Assembly: GCA_030598355.1 (NCBI GenBank)
Contig: JAUVQD010000008.1
Coordinates: 1 to 15,720 of the forward strand
DNA: 15,720 bases
Direction: 5' to 3'
Origin: Actinomycetes bacterium
Lineage (GTDB): Bacteria; Actinomycetota; Aquicultoria; CAJVYJ01; JAUVQD01
Shown here piece by piece: positions 8,456 to 15,720 of the stretch; position 1 is the first letter of the stretch; the number at the start of each line of letters is the position of its first letter. The notes beneath the pieces were generated by a model. It had not been told where the DNA came from. It was given only the letters and a program-made list of their open reading frames with translations, and did no database searches. A program made the position numbers and the translations under genes.

Positions 8456-9388
8456 CTATTTCGTAATTTCGATTTTGGCTTTTTTCCTTGCTTTCTCAAG
8501 CCACTCGGTAAACTTCTTGCGTTGCTCTTCTCTTTCCAGGCCTTGTTTGAGTTCGCCTTTAACGTCTTTAAAAGACTTTTCTTGCTCAGGTCTAATCTTC
8601 GTTAACTGAAAGATGTGGTAGCCGTCAGGCCCCTTGATCGGCTCGCTAAAACTGTCTACCGTGATATCTTTCAATTCGGCTGATATTTCCGGAGGAAAGT
8701 CTGTATCCTGACGCAAACCCAAATCTCCGCCATTTTCTTTTGTTCCCTCGTCAACAGAGTTCTCTTTCGCCAGCTCCGCAAAGTCGGCACCGCCTTCTAA
8801 TTCGGCGCGCAACTCGTCGGCTTTGGACTTTTTCTTCACTAAGATGTGACGCCACTGCTTTCTTTCGGGCTCGACCATTTGGGCTTTATTCTCGTCGTAA
8901 TATTTTTTCAATTCTTTGTTGCTGATTTTTATAGTGCCTGTCACTTTCTTAAGCATTTTTTCAGCAATCGCTTGCTCTCTAATTTTCTCATCTAATTCGC
9001 CTTCAGTCAGTCCCTGCTGCTGCAGCGCTTCCTGAAATTGTTTGTCGGTTTTAAATACCTTCTTCACATCAGCGATCCGCTTATCCACATCGGCTTTCGA
9101 AACAGTTATGTTCTGTTTTTCCGCTTCCTGACGAATCAACTCGCCGGTAACCAGAGAATCTATCGTTGACTTCCTGACTTGCTCCTCTTGTTGCTTGCCG
9201 GCTGCCCCTTCAAATATTTTCGGTTGTTGTTGCTTTATTTGGTCTACTTGTTTGTCGACTTCTGATTGCGGAATAGCAACCCCATTAACTGTGGCAGCAA
9301 CCCCGCCTGAACTCTGTGAAAAATAAATCGCCCCGGCCACTACAACAACTAATACCGCGCCAATTACTCCCAGATACCATGTCTTCAT
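8456..9388 (-). CDS. Membrane-anchored peptidyl-prolyl isomerase, SurA/PrsA type
   Basis: This 310-aa protein is an extracytoplasmic foldase. It begins with a single hydrophobic anchor (residues about 5-24) and then a SurA-type N-terminal chaperone region (about 30-165, rich in Gln, Lys and Glu). A parvulin (PPIC) rotamase domain follows (about 178-265) with WRHILV, ADFAELAKENS, NGGDLGL and GYHIFQL. A charged helix closes the protein. No lipobox cysteine is present, so unlike Bacillus PrsA it should stay attached through the uncleaved or signal-like helix rather than as a lipoprotein. The ATG at 9388 has GAGGGAG at good spacing. It follows mfd by 21 bases, and mazG follows 14 bases later. Such mfd-linked foldases are common in Clostridia. 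Whether to call it prsA or surA cannot be settled here. Confidence 0.9.
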   Translation of the reverse strand: MKTWYLGVIGAVLVVVVAGAIYFSQSSGGVAATVNGVAIPQSEVDKQVDQIKQQQPKIFEGAAGKQQEEQVRKSTIDSLVTGELIRQEAEKQNITVSKADVDKRIADVKKVFKTDKQFQEALQQQGLTEGELDEKIREQAIAEKMLKKVTGTIKISNKELKKYYDENKAQMVEPERKQWRHILVKKKSKADELRAELEGGADFAELAKENSVDEGTKENGGDLGLRQDTDFPPEISAELKDITVDSFSEPIKGPDGYHIFQLTKIRPEQEKSFKDVKGELKQGLEREEQRKKFTEWLEKARKKAKIEITK

Positions 9389-9409
9389 ATAAACTCCCTC
9401 GCTCTAAAC

Positions 9410-12400
9410 TTACCGAAGTATATCACTAATAAAGTTGATAACAAACTCAAGAACATCCGGCTGTCCTACAGGAACTTGTACCACAACTTCGCTCGTAGCT
9501 TCTTTGATGTTTATTCCATAATCGAGGTCAAGATTAACCTTTTTAAGTTGCATTCCTGTTATGACCAGCCTATTCCTTTGTAGCTTAATGGAAGTCACAC
9601 CTACTGAGGACGCTTGCAGTCTTAATCTCGCGACTTTCAATAGGTTTTCAACCGAAAGAGTGGGAGTGCCAAACCGATCAACCAGTTCCTGGTTGACGGC
9701 ATCAACTTGATCCTCTGATGTCGCTCTGGCTATTGTCCGATAAGCCTCTAACCTCAGATTCTCGTCATCAATATAGTTCTCGGGTAAGTAGGCGTTTACG
9801 GGCAGCTCTATTGATACGTCGGGAATATCTATTGTTTGTTTTCCTTGCGCCCGTTCAAGCTCTTCTTTTAACATCTGGCAATAAAGATCAAAGCCTACGG
9901 AAATCATGTGGCCGCTCTGTTCGACCCCCAGAATATTTCCCGCGCCCCGAATCTCCAGATCGCGAAGAGCGATTTTGTAGCCCGCGCCTAGCTCCGTAAA
10001 CTCGCCAATCGTCTTTAGACGCTCAATAGCAGTGTCTGTCAGCACTTGGCCGGGATTATATGTGAAATAGGCATACCCGCGGTGATGACCGCGCCCGACG
10101 CGCCCCCGCAACTGATAGAGCTGGGCGAGGCCAAAGCGATCGGAGCGCTCGACTATCAAGGTATTCGCTGTCGGGATATCTATCCCTGACTCAATAATAG
10201 TGGTGGAAATCAGGACATCGACTTCGTGTTTAAGAAATTTGTCCATAACCGACTCCAGGCTCGATTCTGTCATTTTCCCGTGGCCGACAATTATCCTGGC
10301 TTCCGGCACTAAATTCTGCACCTTAACCGCGACTGTATCTATTGATTCGACCCGATTGTGCACGTAAAACACTTGACCGCCGCGAGCTAGCTCGCGGCGG
10401 ATAGCGCTGCTTACAATTGTCGGGGTGTACTCATCGATACTAGTGAAAACAGGAAGTCGCCCTTCGGGCGGTGTCTCGATCAAACTCAGCTCACGGATAC
10501 CAGTTAGCGACATCTGCATTGTCCGCGGAATCGGAGTAGCCGATAAGGTTAAGACATCAATAGCACTTCTCAATGTGCGCAACCTTTCTTTTGCGTTAAC
10601 GCCAAATCTTTGTTCTTCATCGACGACAATCAACCCCAAATCCTTGAACGCTGTATCTTTTTGAAGCAAACGATGCGTTCCGATAACCATATCGACTTGG
10701 CCTTTTTTTAACTGATCCAAAACTTTTTTCTGTTGACCGGTGCTTAAGAAACGACTAAGCATAGCAACGTGGACTGGATATGGCGCGAATCTCTCTGAGA
10801 AAGTTAAAAAATGCTGTTGAGCCAAGATGGTTGTCGGAACCACCATCATCACCTGTTTGTCGCCCAAGATCGCTTTAAACGCTGCCCGCACAGCCACCTC
10901 GGTTTTGCCATACCCAACGTCGCCACAAACAAGTCTATCCATGGGCTTGGCTCTTTCCATGTCCTTCTTGACCTCGGCAATCGCTGTCGCTTGGTCTTCC
11001 GTGGCCTCATATGGAAAAGCGGCTTCAAGCTCTCTTTGCCACTCAGTGTCAATGGAAAAGGAGTGTCCGACAGCCTCAGATCTTTTTGCGTGAAGTGCCA
11101 GCAAGTCAAAGGCCAGCTTTTTCAGCGATTTTCTTACCTTTTTGGTAGTGCGTTGCCAGTCAGAACTTCCCAACCGCGTTATTTGAGGCTTGCCCCCCTC
11201 CGCCCCGACAAACAAAGTCACCCGATGAAGTTGTTCAGTTGGCAGATAAAGGCGATCTCCAGCCGCATAATCGAGCGTCAGATACTCGCGCGTTTTACCG
11301 CCAATTGTTTTTCTTGTCAAGCCGGCAAATGAAGCAATACCGTGCACTTCATGGACGAGCAACTCTCCATGGGTTAAATCTGAGAAATCTATCAGCCTTT
11401 GTCGACGCTGTCTTACTTTTATTTTTGGCTCAACTTCCCGGCGCGGAAAGATATCGCCATACCCGAAGACAGCTAACTGAGCGTCCGGCAAAACATAACC
11501 ATTCCTGACATGGCCAACTACCAATGATAGTTTTGATGAACCCAAATCTGCGCCGCGGTCGGATTCATATCCCATATCACTTACTAACTCATGAAGACGC
11601 TCTTGTTCGCCGCTGTCACTTAAAACAACTATGACCTGGTAGGCCTTCTCTTTTAGATCGCTTAACTCTTTCTTTAATGTGTCAAGTTGACCGGCGAGCT
11701 CCTTTTGCCGATGGCCGTTAACCGACAATTGCTCACCATGTTTACCGACAAGCGCAAGGTCTATCCGGGGAACCAAATCTGAAAATACCTGATCAGGCTC
11801 AAAATAGTAGTCGTCTGCCGTAAACCTGGTTTCACCGGCAAAACCTTCTGACAAGGCCCGGCTCTGTTCCGCGAAAAATCGCGTGCCTTCATCGAGCGTC
11901 TCTTTTGGTTCATCAATTAAAAACTGGGTTTTCGTTGAGAAATAGCTTCTTATGGAGCCAAGATCATGAATAAGAGGGAGCCATCTATGGGCGTCTTCCT
12001 CACCGCTTAGCAACCCCCCCGCGCCCATCACGCGCTCCCGGGAAACTTTCCCAAGTTTGAATTCCTGGCTCGGATATATTTTTACCGCGGGCCTCTTAGC
12101 GCCAGACCGCTGAGTCGCGACATCCATCAACTTGATATATTCAATTTCGTCCCCGAAGAAATCCAATCTAACCGGCTGCGATAATTGCGCGGGAAAGATG
12201 TCGACAACACTTCCCCTGACCGCGAATTCTCCGGCTCTTTCAACTACCGGAGATTTAACATAGCCGATGCCAACCATCTCAGCTGCCAGATCGTTTATAT
12301 TTATTTCCTGCCCGACCTTAACCTCAAGAGGTTGAAAGACTTTGTCGGCCGAAGGGGGAACTTTCTGAAGCAAGGTTGTGAGTGCCGAGCAAACTAAGAG

Positions 12401-12751
12401 AGGCTCGCCCGCAGCGAGCTTTCCGAAGATTTCGGCTCTGCGGCTAATAGCGGTTACATCAGGTCTGACAGATTCGAACGGGTAACTTTCCCAGTCGGGA
12501 AAGACGACGACCTGTCGCTTGGGTAAATAATCACTGATCTCGAGCGCTAACTGCTCGGCGCGGGCCAAAGTTGGCGCGACAACAACAAGGGGGCGTTTCT
12601 TCTTTGAGAATATCGCGGCAATCAAAGCCGGCCTCAGGCTAGGGGGTGAAATGAGACTAACTACGTGATCGTGGGCTAGATTCTCTAGCCCTTCTTCAAC
12701 CTCTTTTAATCTTTTAATTTTTGGTAAAATCCCTGAAAGCTATTCAGCCAT
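9410..12751 (-). CDS. mfd: Transcription-repair coupling factor, with an in-frame TAG at codon 4
   Basis: Mfd removes RNA polymerase stalled at lesions and recruits UvrA. From TTG at 12625 the clean frame encodes 1071 aa: a UvrB-like N-terminal region, an RNA-polymerase-interacting domain (about 415-480, HGELLVHEVHGI), the ATPase motor with GDVGYGKT (568-575), DEEQ (669-672) and TLSATPIPRT, the second helicase lobe with STTIIESGIDIP and QLRGRVGRG, and a C-terminal TRCF domain. The same frame continues upstream to ATG at 12751, preceded by AAAAGGGG, and encodes another family-like segment (SGILPKIKRLKEVEEGLENL...). This gives about 54 residues before the first conserved strand, as in B. subtilis. 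However, codon 4 (12740-12742) is TAG. Translation may therefore restart at TTG 12625 without this N-terminal helix, or the TAG may be a mutation or sequence error. The rest is intact. Confidence 0.94.
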
Positions 12752-12777
12752 TGCGCCCCTTTTAGAACACCAATAAA

Positions 12778-12809
12778 GCCTCAGTCAAAAAGACCCAGGC
12801 TTAGCCAGG
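12778..12809 (-). terminator. Two overlapping hairpins between pth and mfd
   Basis: On the minus strand, CCTGGC-TAA-GCCTGG (12809-12795, one mismatch) is followed by GTCTTTTT. The overlapping GCCTGGGTC-TTTTT-GACTGAGGC (12800-12778, one mismatch and one G-U pair) is followed by TTTATT. They share GCCTGG, so only one can form at a time. Either could terminate pth transcription or act as an attenuator before mfd. Both are weak to moderate. Confidence 0.4.
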
Positions 12810-12851
12810 CTCACTGCCACTTAAGAATCAGATAATATTTTTCGGCCGAAT

Positions 12852-13385
12852 TTAAGCCGTTTCTTTATTAATAATAGAGATCGCTGCTTCGGCTGCCTCG
12901 GCTATAGCTACTTCCATCTCTGGCCATTCCTCGGGAGCAAATGGAGACAGGACAAAATCAGCGGGATCCATGCGCCCCGGTGGCCGCCCTATCCCGATCT
13001 TCACCCGACAGAATTTATCTGTTGCCAAAGTGGTTATCAGGGAATCTATACCCCTGTGACCTCCCGAGCTACCATCCTGTCTAACCCGTAGCTTAGCAAA
13101 TGCAAGATCGAGATCGTCATGAATAACAATGAATTTGTCGGGTAGAACCCCATATTTCCTCATGATTTCTTTTACTGCCGGACCGCTGGTGTTCACGAAG
13201 GACGCGAGTTTAGCAAGTATAATCTTTCGGTCACCGATTTTCGCTTCGGCTATCTTGCCGCTTGGCGTATTTTGCAGCGTAACCTGCAAAAGGTTAGATA
13301 TATGGTCAATAACCATATGACCGACATTGTGACGTGTATCAAGATACTCTTGACCAGGATTGCCAAGACCAGCGACTAAAAACAT
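12852..13385 (-). CDS. pth: Peptidyl-tRNA hydrolase
   Basis: Pth (177 aa) releases peptides from prematurely dropped peptidyl-tRNA, recycling tRNA. It has the N-terminal VAGLGNPG, the catalytic His in DTRHNVG, the Asp in IHDDLDL, SSGGHRGIDSL and VKIGIGRPPG. Length is slightly short but normal for the family. The usual GGHNG motif is GGHRG, and the YMNxSG motif is FVNTSG. Both are variants at tRNA/peptide-contact positions, though GGHRG also occurs in other Gram-positive Pth proteins as I recall them. The ATG at 13385 lacks a clear Shine-Dalgarno and lies 29 bases after the rplY stop. Coupling or a shared transcript with rplY is likely; the rplY-pth pairing is very common. Confidence 0.96.
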   Translation of the reverse strand: MFLVAGLGNPGQEYLDTRHNVGHMVIDHISNLLQVTLQNTPSGKIAEAKIGDRKIILAKLASFVNTSGPAVKEIMRKYGVLPDKFIVIHDDLDLAFAKLRVRQDGSSGGHRGIDSLITTLATDKFCRVKIGIGRPPGRMDPADFVLSPFAPEEWPEMEVAIAEAAEAAISIINKETA

Positions 13386-13414
13386 TTCTGAGTGAGGTTG
13401 CTTGAGAACAGCGG

Positions 13415-14089
13415 CTAGGACTCTTCTGAGGCCTCCGATGGTGACGCCTCTCCCTCTTCCTCGGCTGCTTCTTCCTCGGCCTCTTCGCCCTCTTCCAGCT
13501 CGACCTCTTCTTCGGGAACCTCTTCTTTGAATATAATCGGCGGGATGATAGTGACGACCAATTCCTCCAAGGGCGTAACCATGCTTAGCTCACTGGGAAG
13601 CTTAATGTCCGTGACATGGAAAGAATCGCTGATATTTAGCTCGGAAATGTCCAGTTCAAGGTGATCGGGTAAGTCAGTGGGAAGCGCTTCCACTTGGACC
13701 TCCCGAAGACCATGTTGGATAATACCGCCTTCTTTAACACCAGCTGAGCTGCCAACTACCGAAATCGGCACGGCCGCGACAATCTTTTCATCAAGGGCGA
13801 CGCTAAGAAAGTCGACGTGCAATACCTTATCGCGAACTGGATCCCTTTGGATTTCTTTAACCATAACCATAGGGGTCTTATCGTTATCAACGAGAAGTTT
13901 TACGATGACGTGGGACCCGGCTTGTGTGCCCAAAAGACCCATGAATTCGCGACTGTTAATTGTCAGGCTCGTCGGTTCTGTCTGGTAGCCGTAAAGGTTC
14001 GCCGGAAACGCGCCATCGGCTCTAACTTGCTTGATTTTATTCTTACCCGTCTCTTTTCGTACTTGGGCTTTTAGTTCAATGATCTCCAT
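13415..14089 (-). CDS. rplY: 50S ribosomal protein L25, long CTC/TL5 form
   Basis: This 224-aa protein binds 5S rRNA in the large ribosomal subunit. It has an L25 domain (about residues 1-95, including ELKAQVRKETGKNK and VMVKEIQRDPVRDKVLHVDF) and the C-terminal TL5/CTC beta domain (about 96-185, with VPISVVG, GGIIQHGLREVQVEALP and LPDHLELDIS). It ends with an acidic Glu-rich tail (about 187-224). The two-domain architecture matches Ctc of Bacillus and TL5 of Thermus rather than the short E. coli L25. The start is ATG with GAGG about 7 bases upstream. A promoter lies between prs and this gene, so rplY-pth can be transcribed separately from glmU-prs. Confidence 0.97.
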   Translation of the reverse strand: MEIIELKAQVRKETGKNKIKQVRADGAFPANLYGYQTEPTSLTINSREFMGLLGTQAGSHVIVKLLVDNDKTPMVMVKEIQRDPVRDKVLHVDFLSVALDEKIVAAVPISVVGSSAGVKEGGIIQHGLREVQVEALPTDLPDHLELDISELNISDSFHVTDIKLPSELSMVTPLEELVVTIIPPIIFKEEVPEEEVELEEGEEAEEEAAEEEGEASPSEASEES

Positions 14090-14117
14090 GTATTACCTCA
14101 CTCTTAGATTCTTAATT

Positions 14118-14145
14118 ATTCTACCCAAGCAAACGAGACCGTCAA
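14118..14145 (-). promoter_or_regulatory. Promoter of rplY-pth
   Basis: On the minus strand, TTGACG (14145-14140) and TAGAAT (14123-14118) are separated by 16 bases, each one or two bases from consensus. Transcription would start near 14111, about 22 bases before the ATG, leaving room for the GAGG ribosome site. This resembles a housekeeping promoter rather than the stress promoter of Bacillus ctc. Confidence 0.55.
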
Positions 14146-14162
14146 GTAGATACTCTAATATC

Positions 14163-15104
14163 CTAGATAAAATTGTCTTCTTCAAATATTGCGCTGACTG
14201 ACTCATCCTGATAAACATTGAGAATCGTCTGCGCGAATATCTGAGCAATAGACAGGGTTTTAATCTTTGGAATTTTACTGCGATCGTCCAAAGGCACGGT
14301 ATTTGTTAGTACAACTTCCTCAATCGGTGACGCGTTTATACGCTCGATCGCCGGACCCGATAGAACAGCGTGTGTAGCCGCGGCATAAACTTTTGCCGCG
14401 CCGCTGCGCTTCAGTGTCTCCGCTCCCTCGGTGATCGTACCCGCTGTATCAATCATGTCATCAACTAATAAAGCGGTCTTGCCCTTAACATCACCGACAA
14501 TCTGCCCCATCTCCGCCACATTATGTTCGGGCCGCGTTTTATGGAGTATCGCCAGATCAGCGCCGAGCTTATCAGCAAACTTCTTAGCCAGCTTCACCCG
14601 GCCGACATCAGGCGACACAACAACAAAATCTTTGAAGTTTTTCTCTCTGAAATAACTCACCAGAACCGGCAGCGAAGTTAAGTGGTCAACGGGAACGTCA
14701 AAAAATCCCTGTATTTGACCAGCATGAAGATCCATTGACAACATGCGATCGATGCCGGCGACCACTAGCAGATCAGCTATCAGCTTAGCCGTGATAGGCT
14801 CCCTTGACGTTGTTTTTTTATCCTGCCTGGCATACCCATAATGGGGAATCACCGCCGAGATCCTCTCAGCCGAAGCTCTCTTTAAAGCGTCAATCATAAC
14901 CAGAAGTTCCATTAGGTGCGTATTCACGGGAGAGCTCATTGTCTGGATAATAAAAACATCGGCCCCGCGGACACTCTCAAGGAATCTTACGTAAATCTCG
15001 CCATTTGAAAATTGGGATAACTTAACTTGCCCCAACTCTATACCTAGGTAATTTGCGATTTCCTGACCAAGGGAAATATTTGACCTTCCCGAAAAAGCCA
15101 TCAA
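14163..15104 (-). CDS. prs: Ribose-phosphate pyrophosphokinase
   Basis: Prs makes PRPP from ribose 5-phosphate and ATP, feeding nucleotide, histidine, tryptophan and NAD synthesis. The 313-aa reading starts MMAFSGRSN and has FSNGEIYVRFLESVRGADVF cut into its usual pieces, the catalytic flexible loop region YGYARQDKKTTSREP, LSMDLHAGQIQGFF and the PRPP-binding VDDMIDTAGT. Length is normal. The start is uncertain: TTG at 15104 or the adjacent ATG at 15101 give a near-normal N-terminus but have no close Shine-Dalgarno. A strong AGGAGGTG (15140-15133) lies about 28 bases upstream, overlapping the glmU stop, yet no standard start codon follows it in frame. The frame stays open back through that site, so a slightly longer protein with a non-standard start is possible. 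It follows glmU by about 34 bases. Confidence 0.95.
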   Translation of the reverse strand: MMAFSGRSNISLGQEIANYLGIELGQVKLSQFSNGEIYVRFLESVRGADVFIIQTMSSPVNTHLMELLVMIDALKRASAERISAVIPHYGYARQDKKTTSREPITAKLIADLLVVAGIDRMLSMDLHAGQIQGFFDVPVDHLTSLPVLVSYFREKNFKDFVVVSPDVGRVKLAKKFADKLGADLAILHKTRPEHNVAEMGQIVGDVKGKTALLVDDMIDTAGTITEGAETLKRSGAAKVYAAATHAVLSGPAIERINASPIEEVVLTNTVPLDDRSKIPKIKTLSIAQIFAQTILNVYQDESVSAIFEEDNFI

Positions 15105-15138
15105 CCGCGGTCTTGGATGCTCCGCTTTAAAACACCTC

Positions 15139-15720
15139 CTATTTAGGCTTTTGCGCCCTTCGTTTCTTAGCCCACTCGGGGACTATTTTTTGCTCTGCTC
15201 TTTCAACCGAAAGACTATCCGGCGGCACGTCTTTGCTTATACTTGATCCGGCACCTGTCACAGCGCCACGGCCTATCGTCACCGGAGAAATCAACATAGT
15301 ACCGCTTCCGATAAAAGCTTCGTCTTCAATAACTGTCTCATGTTTTTCTGTCCCATCATAATTGCACGTTATTGTGCCGGCACCAATATTAACGTTCTCA
15401 CCGACATCCGTATCGCCCAGATAGGTAAGATGAGGCACTTTACTCTTGGACCCGACTTTGCTCGCTTTTAGCTCGACAAAAGTTCCGACTTTCGAACCCT
15501 CCAACAGATGCGAGCCTGGTCTAATCGAACAAAATGGTCCGACATTGACCTTTGCGTCAACCGTCACACCGTTTAAAACAGCGTATTGGACTTGCGACTC
15601 CCCGCCAATGACTGAATCATTGATTCTGGCATTCGGTCCGATCTGCGCGCCCTTTCCTATCTTGGTTTTGCCCTGTAAAAAGCAGTTAGGCAGTATCTCA
15701 ACATCATTTTCGATTTCGAC
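15139..15720 (-). CDS. glmU: Bifunctional UDP-N-acetylglucosamine pyrophosphorylase / glucosamine-1-phosphate acetyltransferase, C-terminal part (partial)
   Basis: GlmU makes UDP-GlcNAc for peptidoglycan. Only the C-terminal 193 residues are in the window, all within the left-handed beta-helix acetyltransferase domain; the frame is open to the window edge. Repeated hexapeptide turns (IGKGAQIGPNARI, VTVDAKVNVGPFCSIRPG) lead to the active-site segment VPHLTYLGDTDVGENVNIGAGTITCNYDG and then FIGSGTMLISPVTIGRGA and IVPEWAKKRR. The active-site His is in VPHLTYLGD where many homologues have VNHLSYVGD. The stop is TAG at 15139-15141. GTG at 15567 is an internal codon, not the start. glmU-prs-rplY-pth is a standard Gram-positive-type order. 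Confidence 0.96.
   Translation of the reverse strand, partial: VEIENDVEILPNCFLQGKTKIGKGAQIGPNARINDSVIGGESQVQYAVLNGVTVDAKVNVGPFCSIRPGSHLLEGSKVGTFVELKASKVGSKSKVPHLTYLGDTDVGENVNIGAGTITCNYDGTEKHETVIEDEAFIGSGTMLISPVTIGRGAVTGAGSSISKDVPPDSLSVERAEQKIVPEWAKKRRAQKPK

Noticed and set aside
10811..11332. A 173-codon plus-strand open frame opposite mfd
   Set aside because: It lies entirely antisense to the conserved motor and polymerase-binding parts of mfd, and its translation resembles no protein I recognise. It is best read as a shadow.
12740..12742. TAG as a recoded sense codon throughout the genome
   Set aside because: TAG ends accD, eno, the prsA-like gene, rplY, prs and glmU at normal lengths in this same window, so it functions as stop.
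13415..13530. Repetitive CTC/TTC-rich tract as a repeat or CRISPR element
   Set aside because: It is the coding sequence for the Glu-rich acidic tail of L25/CTC, a normal feature of this protein form.

Overview
This window looks like chromosomal DNA from a bacterium of moderate GC content, probably a deep-branching member of the Actinobacteriota or a neighbouring Gram-positive-type lineage. The minus-strand order glmU-prs-rplY(ctc)-pth-mfd-prsA-mazG-eno is typical of Actinobacteria and Clostridia, and accD-accA-pfkA on the plus strand is typical of Gram-positive-type genomes. The lineage is inferred from gene order and protein style only.

Layout. Positions 1-2066 (+): the 3' end of accD, overlapping accA, then pfkA. 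Positions 2089-3490 (+): a membrane-bound diguanylate cyclase with its own promoter, an apparent ATA start codon, and a hairpin terminator built into the end of its reading frame. Positions 3619-3700 (+): tRNA-Leu(CAA). Positions 3668-4173 (-) and 4269-4918 (+): two divergent accessory genes, a DUF1801-like protein and a DUF998-like membrane protein. Each appears broken by a one-base frameshift. Positions 4911-15720 (-): a long housekeeping block, in transcription order glmU (partial), prs, rplY, pth, mfd, prsA-like foldase, mazG, eno, pyk.

How the genes fit together. Enolase and pyruvate kinase make PEP and pyruvate, phosphofructokinase commits sugar to glycolysis, and AccD/AccA carry acetyl units into fatty acid synthesis. 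GlmU and Prs make UDP-GlcNAc and PRPP. RplY and Pth serve translation, Mfd couples repair to transcription, and MazG clears abnormal nucleotides. The PrsA-like foldase folds exported proteins.

The most interesting observations are small. The mfd reading frame has a good Shine-Dalgarno and ATG, but codon 4 is TAG. The diguanylate cyclase has promoter and Shine-Dalgarno where an ATG should be, but the codon is ATA. The stretch between pfkA and pyk, which are neighbours in many Gram-positive genomes, holds the tRNA and the damaged accessory genes, and may mark a rearrangement breakpoint. No CRISPR array, transposase, phage gene or obviously new multi-gene system is visible.
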